DNA of 64,000 nt from Empedobacter sp036647415 (GCF_036647415.1 NZ_JAVXKG010000009.1:1-64000); one strand, 5' to 3'. Positions 43,699 to 54,101 are shown, counted from the first letter of the stretch. The notes: generated by a model from the sequence alone, not told the origin. Numbers and translations are program-made.

Positions 43699-44748
43699 CT
43701 ACTTGTTTAATAATAAAATCACTAAGCCCGTAATTAACATATTGATTAATGCTAAAGGCAATAATTTTTTCCAACCTAAATTCATTAATTGATCGTAACG
43801 GAAACGAGGAATCGTCCATCTTACCCACATGTAGAAAAAGATGAAGAAACACGCTTTACCAAATAACGATAGGAAATTAAGAATTGCCAATCCGTTAACT
43901 CCAACCGAGTTTACTAATGTTGCATCGTCTACAAATGGAATATCATAACCACCAAAATATAATGTCGAAATAACCACAGAACTGATGAACATGTTGATGT
44001 ATTCTGCAAATAAGAAGAATCCCATCTTCATCGATGAATATTCTGAGTGATAACCTCCTACTAATTCATTTTCTGCTTCTGGTAAATCAAAAGGTGTACG
44101 ATTTGTTTCTGCAAAAGAACAAACCAAGAAAATGATAAATCCTAATGGTTGTAAAATGATAAACCACGCATTATCTTGCTGATAATGTACAATGTCGCTT
44201 AATTTTAAAGAACCTGTCATCATCAATAAAGTGATTAACACAATTCCCATTGGTAATTCGTACGAAATAATTTGAGATGCTGCACGCAAACCACCCATTA
44301 ATGAGTATTTGTTGTTCGACGCCCAAGCACCAATCATAATTCCGTAAACACCTAAACTTAATACACCCAAAATGTATAAAAATCCGATGTTGATATCTGC
44401 GATTTGAGGAACTACAACGCGATCTCCAATCTCAAAAGCTGTAGACCACGGAATAACCGCTCCTGTCATACACGCTACAATCATAGCTAAAGCTGGTCCT
44501 AAGATGAATAAAAATTTATTCGAATCTTTAGGTGTAATTTCCTCTTTCGAGAATAATTTTAAACCATCGGCAAGTGGTTGCAATAACCCAAAAATACCTG
44601 CACGGTTTGGTCCTATACGATCTTGTAAAAAAGCTGCAACTTTACGTTCAGCCCAAGTAGAGTACATTGCTACAACAAGTGAAAACGCAATCATAACGCC
44701 TACTAAAGCTAACTTTTCTAATGCAAGACCTATAAATTCTTCTGTCAT
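43699..44748 (-). CDS. nuoH: NADH-quinone oxidoreductase subunit H
   Basis: The 349-residue, eight-helix subunit forms much of the quinone entry site. It has STWAERKVAAFLQDRIGPNR, ADGLKLFSKEE and the conserved loop FAETNRTPFDLPEAENELV. Length is normal. Confidence 0.97.
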   Translation of the reverse strand: MTEEFIGLALEKLALVGVMIAFSLVVAMYSTWAERKVAAFLQDRIGPNRAGIFGLLQPLADGLKLFSKEEITPKDSNKFLFILGPALAMIVACMTGAVIPWSTAFEIGDRVVVPQIADINIGFLYILGVLSLGVYGIMIGAWASNNKYSLMGGLRAASQIISYELPMGIVLITLLMMTGSLKLSDIVHYQQDNAWFIILQPLGFIIFLVCSFAETNRTPFDLPEAENELVGGYHSEYSSMKMGFFLFAEYINMFISSVVISTLYFGGYDIPFVDDATLVNSVGVNGLAILNFLSLFGKACFFIFFYMWVRWTIPRFRYDQLMNLGWKKLLPLALINMLITGLVILLLNK

Positions 44749-44773
44749 TTTTGTTATTTTAATTTACGTATGA

Positions 44774-45856
44774 TTAATCTTTAAAATCTTTACTCGTTGC
44801 TGGTCCATCAATTTTAGATAAATCACGATTTGGCTCATTAACTTCTGAAACCGAATGAATGTCTAACAAAATTTTTGGATCACGTTTGATAACTTTTGGT
44901 AAAGTTTCTTTTGGTTCTATTTTATTCTCAAAATAATGACCTTGACGAACAACAGAATCTTTAGAAACTTCTGATGGTTTTTCTAATACCCAATCATTGA
45001 TATCTTTTTTATCAAAACGACATGTATTACAAATCCAATCTTTTACCTCATTAAAATCGTCTTTACGAGCTGTTACACGGAAAACTTCATTTCCACGGAA
45101 CCACACTTGCGCTTTACCAGAACAAGTAGGACAATCGCGATGTGCATCAACTGGTTTTAAGAACCAAACACGGTTTTTGAAACGGAACGTTTTATCTGTT
45201 AAAGCTCCAACTGGACAAACATCAATTATATTTCCGATGAATTCGTTGTCTAAACTTTTGTTGATATGAGTTGAAATTTCCGCATGATCTCCACGATTCA
45301 TTACACCATGCTCACGACAACCTGTGATTTGATCCGCAGTTTTTACACAACGATAACATAAAATGCATCGGTTCATGTTCAACTGAATATTTGGACCTAA
45401 ATCTTCTTTTGGGAATGTACGACGATCAAATTCATAACGCGTTGCTTCTGCTCCGTGTTCGTAACTTAAATCTTGTAATTTACATTCTCCTGCCTGATCA
45501 CAAACGGGACAATCTAAAGGATGATTGATTAATAATAATTCAACAATACCTTTACGAGCCTCAACTGTACGCTCAGATGTTTTATTGCCTACAACCATTC
45601 CGTCCATTACCGTTGTACGGCAAGATGGAACTAATTTTGGCATTGGACGAGGATCTGCTTCACTACCTTTTGATACTTCTACCAAACAAGTTCTACAATT
45701 TCCTCCTGTATCTTCTAATTTACCGTAGTAACACATCGCTGGAGGCGCTACTTCTTTACCAATCATACGAGCAGCTTGAAGGATCGTTGTTCCCGCAGGT
45801 ACTTCAATCATTTCGTTATCGATGGTAACTTTAAATAATGGTGTTTCTTCTGCCAT
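44774..45856 (-). CDS. nuoG: NADH-quinone oxidoreductase subunit G, short form
   Basis: The 360-residue protein keeps the N-terminal iron-sulfur part of NuoG: [2Fe-2S] (Cys42, 54, 57, 79), the His-ligated [4Fe-4S] HPLDCPVCDQAGEC (112-125), and CILCYRC (164-170) with CPVG (214). A further Cys pair set, CPTC (242-245) and CNTC (276-279), resembles the start of the molybdopterin-type domain. The rest of that domain (several hundred residues in E. coli NuoG) is absent, and nuoH follows directly, so this is a native short form. It also lacks any sign of frameshift. Confidence 0.93.
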   Translation of the reverse strand: MAEETPLFKVTIDNEMIEVPAGTTILQAARMIGKEVAPPAMCYYGKLEDTGGNCRTCLVEVSKGSEADPRPMPKLVPSCRTTVMDGMVVGNKTSERTVEARKGIVELLLINHPLDCPVCDQAGECKLQDLSYEHGAEATRYEFDRRTFPKEDLGPNIQLNMNRCILCYRCVKTADQITGCREHGVMNRGDHAEISTHINKSLDNEFIGNIIDVCPVGALTDKTFRFKNRVWFLKPVDAHRDCPTCSGKAQVWFRGNEVFRVTARKDDFNEVKDWICNTCRFDKKDINDWVLEKPSEVSKDSVVRQGHYFENKIEPKETLPKVIKRDPKILLDIHSVSEVNEPNRDLSKIDGPATSKDFKD

Positions 45857-45863
45857 CTTCGTA

Positions 45864-47222
45864 TTAATTTGCGGTTTCTTTAATCACTAAAGGATCAGCG
45901 TAATGCGCCAAACCAAAATTACGTGTCAAACATTCTTCAGGATTATTAATATGCCATTCAAATTCATCACGGAAGTGACGAATTGCTGCTGCAACTGGCC
46001 AAGCCGCTGCATCTCCTAATGGACAAATTGTATTTCCTTCAATTTTACGTTGAACATCCCATAACAATTCGATGTCAGACATTTTTCCTTGTCCTTCATC
46101 TATTCGTTTCAAGATTTTTTCCATCCAACCAGTTCCTTCACGACAAGGTGAACATTGTCCACATGATTCGTGACGATAAAAACGAGCTAATGTATAAGTA
46201 TGATAAACAACGTCTTGATCTTCATCTAACACAATAAATCCACCAGAACCCATCATTGTTCCTGTTTGGAATCCTCCTTCTGATAAACTTTCGTAATTCA
46301 TGTAACGAGGTTTACCTTCGGCAGTTGTTAATAATAAATTTGCTGGAACAATTGGAACAGAACTTCCTCCTGGAATACATGCTTTAAGACGTTTTCCGTT
46401 TGGAATTCCTCCACAATATTCATCAGAATAGATAAATTCTTCTACCGTAATTGTCATATCAATTTCATAAACTCCTGGTTTATTAATATTACCACAAGCA
46501 GAAATTAATTTAGTTCCTGTAGAACGTCCAACTCCGATTTTTGCATATTCTGCACCTGTAATCTCGATGATTGGAACGATTGCTGCAATTGTTTCTACAT
46601 TGTTTACAACTGTTGGTCTTCCCCATAAACCTTTAACAGCTGGGAAAGGTGGTTTAAGTCGTGGATTTCCACGTTTACCTTCCAAAGATTCTAATAATGC
46701 AGTTTCCTCACCACAAATGTAAGCTCCACCACCACGTTGAACATAAATTTCACAATCGAAACCAGTTCCTTGTATATTTTTACCTAACCAACCTGCAGCT
46801 TTTGCTTCGTCAATTGCTTCTTCTAAAATTTCTGCAACCCACGCATATTCTCCACGGATGTAAATAAATGATGTGTTAGATCCTAAACAAAAAGATGAAA
46901 TAAGAACTCCTTCTATTAATAAATGAGGAATATATTCCATCAAGAAACGGTCTTTGAACGTTCCTGGTTCAGATTCATCTGCATTAACAACTAAGTGTCT
47001 TGGCACACCTTCTGGCTTTGCCAAAAAGCTCCATTTCATTCCAGTTGGGAAACCTGCTCCACCACGACCACGTAATCCTGAAGCTTTTACTTCTTCTAAA
47101 ATTTCGTCTGTTGTCATTTTAAATGCTTTTTCAGCATTTGCATAACCTCCATTTTCGCGGTAAGCTTGGTAATGACGAATACCTGGAACATCAATATTTT
47201 TTAACAGTAATTTTTGTCCCAT
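45864..47222 (-). CDS. nuoF: NADH-quinone oxidoreductase subunit F
   Basis: The 452-residue subunit binds NADH, FMN and a [4Fe-4S] cluster (N3). Motifs: GLRGRGGAGFPTGMKW (FMN/NADH), VNADESEPGTFKDR, GAYICGEETALLESLEG, and the cluster ligands in ESCGQCSPCREG plus TICPLGDAAAWP. Its presence with NuoE shows that the complex uses NADH and is not a ferredoxin-type form. It overlaps nuoE by one base (TAATG). Confidence 0.98.
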   Translation of the reverse strand: MGQKLLLKNIDVPGIRHYQAYRENGGYANAEKAFKMTTDEILEEVKASGLRGRGGAGFPTGMKWSFLAKPEGVPRHLVVNADESEPGTFKDRFLMEYIPHLLIEGVLISSFCLGSNTSFIYIRGEYAWVAEILEEAIDEAKAAGWLGKNIQGTGFDCEIYVQRGGGAYICGEETALLESLEGKRGNPRLKPPFPAVKGLWGRPTVVNNVETIAAIVPIIEITGAEYAKIGVGRSTGTKLISACGNINKPGVYEIDMTITVEEFIYSDEYCGGIPNGKRLKACIPGGSSVPIVPANLLLTTAEGKPRYMNYESLSEGGFQTGTMMGSGGFIVLDEDQDVVYHTYTLARFYRHESCGQCSPCREGTGWMEKILKRIDEGQGKMSDIELLWDVQRKIEGNTICPLGDAAAWPVAAAIRHFRDEFEWHINNPEECLTRNFGLAHYADPLVIKETAN

Positions 47223-47713
47223 TATGCTAATTTTTTCAATTCCTCGATTAATTCATCAACCTTCTCGATTGTTAAATTTTCACGATATGTTTTTCCTAAC
47301 TGTAACATTGGTGCGTAACCACATGCTCCTAAACATTCAACTGGTTTTAATGTAAATAAACCGTCTGTTGAAGTTTCACCAGCTTCTATATTTAATTTTG
47401 TTTTGATATGGTTGATGATTTTATCAGAACCATTTAACATACAAGGTCCTGTTTGACAAACTTCTAAAACAAATTTCCCAACAGGATTTAAATTAAACAT
47501 CGAATAAAAAGAAGCTACTTCGTAAACTTCTACTGGTAATATTTCTAATACTTCTGCAACATAGTCTAAATGAGGAGTGTCTAACCAACCTCCAAATTCT
47601 TCTTGCGCTACATGAAGTAAAGGAATCAAGGCACTTCGTTTTTTATCCGCTGGATAACGTGCAATGATTTTATCTACTTTTTCTTGTGTATTTTCTGAAA
47701 ATTGAATTGCCAT
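47222..47713 (-). CDS. nuoE: NADH-quinone oxidoreductase subunit E
   Basis: The 163-residue thioredoxin-like subunit has the [2Fe-2S] N1a ligands Cys86 and Cys91 (CQTGPC) and Cys127 and Cys131 (CLGAC). It pairs with NuoF in the NADH module. Confidence 0.97.
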   Translation of the reverse strand: MAIQFSENTQEKVDKIIARYPADKKRSALIPLLHVAQEEFGGWLDTPHLDYVAEVLEILPVEVYEVASFYSMFNLNPVGKFVLEVCQTGPCMLNGSDKIINHIKTKLNIEAGETSTDGLFTLKPVECLGACGYAPMLQLGKTYRENLTIEKVDELIEELKKLA

Positions 47714-47728
47714 TTTTACTAATTTTTA

Positions 47729-48970
47729 TTAAGCATCTAATTCACCCGCAATCAAATTCAAACTACTCATCGTAATGATTGCATCTGAAATCATTGAGCC
47801 TTGAATTAATTCTGGATACGCTTGATAATAAATGAAACAAGGTCTACGGAAATGTAAACGGAATGGCGAACGCCCACCATCAGAAATTAAATAATAACCC
47901 AACTCGCCATTTGCTGCTTCTATCGAATTATAAATTTCTCCTTTTGGCATATCTACCTCACCCATAATAATTTTGAAGTGATAGATTAACGCTTCCATTT
48001 TTGTGTAAACATCTTCTTTTTTAGGTAAATAGAAATCTGGTGCGTCTGCATGATATTTTGTTGCTTCTTCACCTTCTAAAGCATCAATTTTTGCAATTGC
48101 TTGCTTGATGATGCTCAAACTTTGCCACATTTCTTGATTACGAACCAAGAATCTGTCGTAACAATCTCCTGTTGTACCAACTGGAATTTCGAATTCGAAT
48201 TCCTCATAACGTGAATATGGTTTTGCCACACGAACGTCATAATCTACTCCAGCTGCACGTAAATTTGGTCCTGTAAAACCATAATTTAATGCACGCTCTG
48301 CAGAAATTCCTCCAACACCTTGTGTACGATCCATAAAAATTCTGTTTCGTATAAATAGATTATTGAATTCTGTTAAAACATCTGGAAATTCGGCTACAAA
48401 ACGATTAATTTTTTGCCATGCGACATCAGAAAAATCACGTTCGAAACCACCGATACGACCAATATTTGTCGTCAAACGAGATCCACAAATTTCTTCATAA
48501 ATTTCGTAAACCAATTCGCGGTACTTCATCATATAAAGGAATCCTGTAAATGCCCCAGTATCAACACCCATAATCGAATTACATACGATATGATCTGCGA
48601 TACGAGCCAATTCCATAATAATGACACGTAAATAAGAAGCACGTTTTGGAACTTCAATTCCAACGAATTTCTCTACCGTCATGTGCCAACCTAAGTTATT
48701 TAACGGAGCCGAACAATAATTTAATCGATCTGTTAAAGGCGTTATTTGGTACAATGGTTTACGTTCTGCAATTTTCTCAAAAGCACGGTGTATATACCCA
48801 ACTGTAGGAACTGTAGATTTGATGATTTCACCATCAATCTCTAATATATTTTGAAATACCCCATGTGTAGCAGGATGCGTTGGTCCTAAGTTTAAGGTAA
48901 TCGTACTTTTTTCTAATGAACCATCTGGAAGGTCAAGGTGTTTTTTCTTTTTCGTTTTTTCTTTTCCCAT
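47729..48970 (-). CDS. nuoD: NADH-quinone oxidoreductase subunit D
   Basis: The 413-residue 49-kDa subunit lines the quinone site with NuoB. The N-terminal GPTHPATHG loop, RIADHIVCNSIMGVDTGAF and the C-terminal DPVLGEVD-equivalent ending SLNLIAGELDA are visible. NuoC and NuoD are separate genes (2-base gap), not fused. A Lys-rich N-terminus (KEKTKKKKH) precedes the conserved part. Confidence 0.97.
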   Translation of the reverse strand: MGKEKTKKKKHLDLPDGSLEKSTITLNLGPTHPATHGVFQNILEIDGEIIKSTVPTVGYIHRAFEKIAERKPLYQITPLTDRLNYCSAPLNNLGWHMTVEKFVGIEVPKRASYLRVIIMELARIADHIVCNSIMGVDTGAFTGFLYMMKYRELVYEIYEEICGSRLTTNIGRIGGFERDFSDVAWQKINRFVAEFPDVLTEFNNLFIRNRIFMDRTQGVGGISAERALNYGFTGPNLRAAGVDYDVRVAKPYSRYEEFEFEIPVGTTGDCYDRFLVRNQEMWQSLSIIKQAIAKIDALEGEEATKYHADAPDFYLPKKEDVYTKMEALIYHFKIIMGEVDMPKGEIYNSIEAANGELGYYLISDGGRSPFRLHFRRPCFIYYQAYPELIQGSMISDAIITMSSLNLIAGELDA

Positions 48971-48972
48971 GG

Positions 48973-49512
48973 TTAATTTGCTTTTACATTAAAACCTCCA
49001 TAATTGAAATCACCACCACGACCAAACATATCATCATCTTTGTCTTTACGCGTTTGATCTTCCAACGGAAATTCTTTACGTAATGGATGATAATCCATCT
49101 CGTCTACATTCATCACACGAATTAAATTTGGATGTCCGATAAAATCTACACCAAAAAAATCATACGCTTCACGCTCTAACCAGTTTGCTGTTTCAAAAAT
49201 CTTAGTTGCCGTAAAAATCGAAGGTTTTTCGATTGGTAAACTAAAATTTAAGCGCAACTCAACCTTTTCGTAAAGATTATAAACTAAATAAGTGACAACA
49301 AGTTCTTCTCCAACACGATTTGGATAATGAACAGCCGTTAAATCTTTCATGAATTTGAATGATAATTGCTCATCATCAACCAAATATTGAAGAATTTTTA
49401 GATTGAAGTCTTTGTTTGCGAATATCGATAAAACACCAAAATGCTCTTCGTATCCGTAAATATTTTCTTGAAATTTCTGAACCAAACGGTCTTTTATAAA
49501 TGAGTTATCCAT
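48973..49512 (-). CDS. nuoC: NADH-quinone oxidoreductase subunit C
   Basis: The 179-residue 30-kDa subunit has the signature WLEREAYDFFGVDFIGHPNL and MDYHPLRKEFPL. It packs against NuoD and NuoI. The charged tail DDDMFGRGGDFNYGG is somewhat longer than usual. Confidence 0.95.
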   Translation of the reverse strand: MDNSFIKDRLVQKFQENIYGYEEHFGVLSIFANKDFNLKILQYLVDDEQLSFKFMKDLTAVHYPNRVGEELVVTYLVYNLYEKVELRLNFSLPIEKPSIFTATKIFETANWLEREAYDFFGVDFIGHPNLIRVMNVDEMDYHPLRKEFPLEDQTRKDKDDDMFGRGGDFNYGGFNVKAN

Positions 49513-49521
49513 TTGTTCAAA

Positions 49522-50094
49522 TTATTTAATTCCGTAACTTGTCAAAAGTTGTTGATATTCATCGCTACTTCTGCGACGTACACTTTCTGACTCTACCAAT
49601 TCTTGAATTCGCATTACTCCATCTATAATTGCTTCCGGACGAGGAGGACAACCTGGTACATAAACGTCTACTGGAATAACTTCGTCAATTCCTTGTAAAA
49701 CCGAATATGTATCAAAAATACCACCCGAACTTGCACAAGCACCAACCGCAATAACCCAACGAGGTTCTGCCATTTGGATATAAACTTGCTTTAGAACTGG
49801 CGCCATTTTTTTAGAAATTGTTCCCATTACCATCAACAAATCACATTGACGTGGCGTAAACGCTAAACGCTCTGATCCGAATCGTGCCAAATCGTAAGTA
49901 GAACCCATGGTTGCCATGAATTCGATACCACAACAACTTGTCGCAAATGGTAAAGGCCAAATCGAATTTTTACGCGCCAATCCAACTACTTTTGATAATT
50001 GCATTGTCATAAAACCTTCGCCTTCAAAACCACCTGGAGATTCTACAATCTTCACATTAGTATTGTGCGTTACTGGTCTTTTATTATGAATCAT
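49522..50094 (-). CDS. nuoB: NADH-quinone oxidoreductase subunit B
   Basis: The 190-residue subunit holds the terminal [4Fe-4S] cluster N2 with ligands Cys54 and Cys55 (ATSCCGIEF), Cys120 (GACASSGG) and Cys149 (VPGCPPRPEA). It hands electrons to quinone. Confidence 0.98.
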   Translation of the reverse strand: MIHNKRPVTHNTNVKIVESPGGFEGEGFMTMQLSKVVGLARKNSIWPLPFATSCCGIEFMATMGSTYDLARFGSERLAFTPRQCDLLMVMGTISKKMAPVLKQVYIQMAEPRWVIAVGACASSGGIFDTYSVLQGIDEVIPVDVYVPGCPPRPEAIIDGVMRIQELVESESVRRRSSDEYQQLLTSYGIK

Positions 50095-50124
50095 TTTACT
50101 ATTTTTTTAAGATGATAAATTGCT

Positions 50125-50496
50125 CTACTTTTCCCAGTTAAGAGCTCCTTTTTTGCGAACGTACAAGTACATCACAAAAAATAATCCGACGAATGTCACT
50201 ACTGCTGCAAAGCCTTCCCAACCTAATTCTCTGAAGTTTGCCGCATAAGGATAGAAGAAAATTACTTCTACATCGAACAAGACGAACAGAATTGCTACCA
50301 AAAAGTATTTGATCGCAAATGGTTGTCTTGCATTTCCTACCTTCTCAATCCCAGATTCAAAGTTCTCTAACTTTTCGTCTGTTTTACGCGATGGTCCCAA
50401 CAAATGTGTAGCAACAATAGTTCCTGCTACAAATGCGAAAGCCACAACAAATAAGATGAGAATAGGAATATAGCTTGATGCTGTTTCCATAACCAT
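50125..50496 (-). CDS. nuoA: NADH-quinone oxidoreductase subunit A
   Basis: The 123-residue protein has three membrane helices and the conserved NARQPFAIKYFLVAILFVLFDVE region. It is the first gene of a complete nuoA-N operon on the minus strand; the order is the classical A to N with no inserted genes. No consensus TAnnTTTG box was found in the 221-base upstream gap, so the promoter is not identified. Confidence 0.97.
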   Translation of the reverse strand: MVMETASSYIPILILFVVAFAFVAGTIVATHLLGPSRKTDEKLENFESGIEKVGNARQPFAIKYFLVAILFVLFDVEVIFFYPYAANFRELGWEGFAAVVTFVGLFFVMYLYVRKKGALNWEK

Positions 50497-50644
50497 TTTA
50501 TATTTTTTCCAACTAAATTTTATCGATAAAAATAATCATAATTTATTAGATTGATTATGAATATTCGCATACAGCCAGTTATATTTCTTAATATGATAAA
50601 TTATAGATTTTTTATCTATTTAAGATAGTAGATATTTTAAACAC

Positions 50645-50685
50645 AAAAAGGAGAAATGACAATATAGTTATTTCTCCTTTCTTAT
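50645..50685 (-). terminator. intrinsic terminator of mfd
   Basis: AAAGGAGAAAT and ATTTCTCCTTT form an 11-bp stem with a 12-base loop; on the minus strand TTTTT follows. Confidence 0.7.
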
Positions 50686-50717
50686 TTTATTATATTCTTA
50701 TTTTATTCTAAAAAAAT

Positions 50718-53700
50718 CTACTGAATTAATAATTTTTGCATATTTTCTAAAGCATCATGCACAGTTTTTACATGCTCAAAGCGTAAGAATAAAGTTGGGA
50801 ATTCTTCTCCGTTTTTGGGTGATTTTTCCTTAAAACTGATGTTTTTAGCGTTATTTTGCACGTAATTTAAAATTAATCTAAATTCCTCTGACTGATAAAA
50901 TTCGCTTTGTGGCTTGTTGATAAAATAAGCTAAAAGAACACCTTTTTTCATTACCAAACGTTCGACACCTAATTTTTTCGCCGCCCATTTTAATTGAATC
51001 GATTCTAATAAATTTTCAGCCTCAAGTGGCATTTTACCAAAACGATCAATCAAATTGTTTTTAAAGGTTTGTAATTCGGTTTCAGTTTCTATATCAGCCA
51101 ATTCTTTGTACAATAATAAACGTTCTTCTGAACTTTCTATATAGTCATCTGAGAACATAATTTGTAAATCAGAATCAATCTGTACATCAGAAACATAGGT
51201 TTTTATTTCGTCCGATTTTTGATCTTCAAATAAATCTTTAAAATCCGTTTCTTTCAATTCTTCAATCGCTTCATTCAAGATTTTTTGATAAGTTTCGAAA
51301 CCAATATCCATCATAAATCCTGTTTGCTCTCCACCCAAAAGATTTCCAGCTCCACGAATTTCTAAATCTTTCATCGCAATATTAAATCCAGAACCTAAAT
51401 CTGAGAATTGCTCAATTGCTTGCAAACGTTTGCGCGCTTCATCCGTCAAAACCGAAAGTGGTGGCGCAACCAAATAACAAAATGCTTTGCGATTACTTCG
51501 ACCAACACGACCACGCATTTGATGCAAATCTGCCAAACCGAAATTCTGCGCATCGTTGATTAATATTGTATTTGCATTCGGAACATCCAAACCAGATTCG
51601 ATAATTGTTGTGGAAACAAAAACATCATATCGACCATCAATAAAATCGAGTAAAACGGCTTCTAATTGTTTTCCTTCCATCTGTCCATGACCAATCGCAA
51701 CACGCGCATCAGGAACTAAGCGTTGCACCATTCCTGCAATATCTTTCAGTGATTGAACACGATTGTGAATGATATAAATTTGTCCTCCACGTTGCATTTC
51801 ATACATTATTGCATCGCGAAAAACTTCTTCGTTAAAACCAACCAATTGCGTTTCCACAGGTTGTCTATTTGGCGGTGGCGTTTTGATTACCGACAAATCT
51901 CGCGCAGCCATCAACGAAAACTGAAGCGTACGTGGAATTGGCGTCGCCGTAAGCGTTAATGTATCAATATTTTCTCGCAGCGTTTTCAATTTATCTTTTA
52001 CAGCAACTCCAAATTTATGTTCTTCATCTACAATCAATAAACCTAAATCTTTGTATTCTATTTTTGGATTAACCAATTGATGCGTACCAATTACGATATC
52101 TACTTTACCAGATTTTAAGCCATCTAAAATTGCTTTTTTCTTTGGTCCAGTTACAAATCGATTAAGATAAGCTACGGTAACAGGCAAATCTGCTAAACGT
52201 TCTGAAAACGTCTTAAAATGTTGAAAAGCTAAAATAGTTGTCGGAACTAAAACGGCGACTTGTTTTCCGTCTGTTGCTGCTTTAAAAGCCGCACGAATTG
52301 CAATTTCCGTTTTTCCGAAACCTACATCACCACAAACCAAACGATCCATTGGGCGATCCGATTCCATATCTGCTTTTACATCTTGAGTTGATTTGAACTG
52401 ATCTGGCGTATCTTCATAAATAAAAGATGCTTCCAATTCGTTCTGCAAATATGTGTCTGGCGAATAAGCAAAACCTTTTCTGGTACGACGTTTTGCATAT
52501 AATTTGATCAAATCGTATGCAATTTCTTTTACTTTCGCTTTGGTTTTATTCTTTAAATTTTTCCAAGCTGGCGATCCAAGTTTCGAGATTTTTGGCTCAG
52601 CACCATCTTTTCCTCTAAATTTTGCAATTTTGTGCAACGAATGAATATTAACGTACAAAATATCATTGTTCTGATAAATCAGTTTGATTGATTCTTGCAT
52701 TACGCCATTATTATTCAATCGTACAAGACCAGCAAATTTCCCAATTCCGTAATCTATATGTGTTACGTAATCACCGACTTGCAGTGCATTAATTTCTTTT
52801 AGCGTGATTGCTTCTTTTTTGGAAAAAGAATTTCGAAGATTAAATTTATGATATCGACCAAAAATCTGATGATCGGTGTAACACGTTAATTTAATTTCTT
52901 CATCAATAAAACCTTGATAAATAGAGCCTAAAACTGGAATATAAGAAACTTCTTTTCCGATGTCTTCAAAGATTTCTTCGAAACGTTTGATTTGTGTTTC
53001 ACTTGAACAAATCAAGGCATTTTTGAAACCATCTGTTTTATGTTCATTCAAATCATCAATCAATAATTCAAATTGTTTGTTGAATGTTGGTTGCGGTTTG
53101 AAAGGCGATTCTATTTCTTCAATCGTCTCGAAATACGATTTCATCGAACATTCTATCAATCCAAAACTTGAAATTTGTTGAAGAAAAGCATTTTCATTTA
53201 GAAATAATTGATTTGGTTCAGCTTGTTTAATTTCTCCTTTCAAAGCTAAAAAAGAAGTTTCGGCTTGTTCAAAATTTTTGGTGATTTGTTTTGCTAAAAC
53301 CGAAATGTTTTTGGCAATAATTAAACTATCTTTCGAAATATATTCTAAGAAACTCTCACGTTTTTCATTGATCGATTTACTTTCGAGATTTGGAATAATC
53401 GTAATTTCTTTTGTCGTTGCAATCGACAATTGATTTTCGATATCAAACGTTCTGATTGTTTCTACCTCATCTCCAAAAAGTGAAATACGGTAAGGATGTT
53501 CATTCGAAAATGAAAAAACATCTATAATTCCTCCACGAATAGAGAATTCTCCTGGCTCGGAAACAAAATCGACACGATAAAAATTGTAAGAAGAAAGAAC
53601 TTCTGTAAGAAAATCAATTCCCAAATCGTTTCCAACTTTTACTTTTAGCGTATTTGTAGAAAGTGCTTTTTTGGTTACAACTCTCTCTGAAAGCGCTTCT

Positions 53701-54086
53701 GCGTAAGTAACTACAATTTTTGGACGCTTAGAATGCGCCAAAGCATTCAACACTTCTGTGCGTACAACAACATTTGCATTGTTTACTTCTTCTACTTCGT
53801 ACGGACGCTTGTAAGATGAAGGAAAAAATAGAATTTGATCTTTGTCAAATAACGTTTCTAAATCATTCAACACATAAGCAGCTTCTTCTTTATCATCGAA
53901 GATAAGAATGGTTGGACGAGCAACGCGATCATATAAATGACCAGCTAAAATGCTAAGACCAGAGCCTAAAAAACCTTTGATATTTACTTTGTGTTGAGGA
54001 TTATTTTTGAAATTGACAATAAGCTTCTGTACGAAATCTGATGAATCGTATAAGCTAAAAACGTTTTGAATAGTTTTCTGTTCCAA
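50718..54086 (-). CDS. mfd: transcription-repair coupling factor
   Basis: The protein (about 1122 residues from the TTG at 54086) has UvrB-like N-terminal domains, a CarD-type RNA polymerase interaction domain (near LQVGDYVTHIDYGIGKFAGL), a superfamily 2 translocase with Walker A GDVGFGKTE and Walker B DEEHKFG, the TRG region (QMRGRVGRS) and the C-terminal TRCF domain. Mfd removes stalled polymerase and recruits UvrA. The frame is open from a TTG at 54119, but a perfect -7 box (54094-54101) lies inside that stretch, so the TTG at 54086 is preferred. It is followed by a terminator. Confidence 0.95.
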   Translation of the reverse strand: MEQKTIQNVFSLYDSSDFVQKLIVNFKNNPQHKVNIKGFLGSGLSILAGHLYDRVARPTILIFDDKEEAAYVLNDLETLFDKDQILFFPSSYKRPYEVEEVNNANVVVRTEVLNALAHSKRPKIVVTYAEALSERVVTKKALSTNTLKVKVGNDLGIDFLTEVLSSYNFYRVDFVSEPGEFSIRGGIIDVFSFSNEHPYRISLFGDEVETIRTFDIENQLSIATTKEITIIPNLESKSINEKRESFLEYISKDSLIIAKNISVLAKQITKNFEQAETSFLALKGEIKQAEPNQLFLNENAFLQQISSFGLIECSMKSYFETIEEIESPFKPQPTFNKQFELLIDDLNEHKTDGFKNALICSSETQIKRFEEIFEDIGKEVSYIPVLGSIYQGFIDEEIKLTCYTDHQIFGRYHKFNLRNSFSKKEAITLKEINALQVGDYVTHIDYGIGKFAGLVRLNNNGVMQESIKLIYQNNDILYVNIHSLHKIAKFRGKDGAEPKISKLGSPAWKNLKNKTKAKVKEIAYDLIKLYAKRRTRKGFAYSPDTYLQNELEASFIYEDTPDQFKSTQDVKADMESDRPMDRLVCGDVGFGKTEIAIRAAFKAATDGKQVAVLVPTTILAFQHFKTFSERLADLPVTVAYLNRFVTGPKKKAILDGLKSGKVDIVIGTHQLVNPKIEYKDLGLLIVDEEHKFGVAVKDKLKTLRENIDTLTLTATPIPRTLQFSLMAARDLSVIKTPPPNRQPVETQLVGFNEEVFRDAIMYEMQRGGQIYIIHNRVQSLKDIAGMVQRLVPDARVAIGHGQMEGKQLEAVLLDFIDGRYDVFVSTTIIESGLDVPNANTILINDAQNFGLADLHQMRGRVGRSNRKAFCYLVAPPLSVLTDEARKRLQAIEQFSDLGSGFNIAMKDLEIRGAGNLLGGEQTGFMMDIGFETYQKILNEAIEELKETDFKDLFEDQKSDEIKTYVSDVQIDSDLQIMFSDDYIESSEERLLLYKELADIETETELQTFKNNLIDRFGKMPLEAENLLESIQLKWAAKKLGVERLVMKKGVLLAYFINKPQSEFYQSEEFRLILNYVQNNAKNISFKEKSPKNGEEFPTLFLRFEHVKTVHDALENMQKLLIQ

Positions 54087-54093
54087 AGTTTTG

Positions 54094-54101
54094 CAAATAT
54101 A
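54094..54101 (-). promoter_or_regulatory. -7 promoter element of mfd
   Basis: TATATTTG on the minus strand matches TAnnTTTG, with a TTTG about 15 bases further upstream as a possible -33. It lies inside the longest mfd frame and only seven bases before the TTG preferred as start. Confidence 0.45.

Noticed and set aside
44774..45856. Frameshift or truncation of nuoG
   Set aside because: nuoH starts 25 bases downstream, no residual molybdopterin-domain sequence is seen in other frames, and short NuoG is known in this group.
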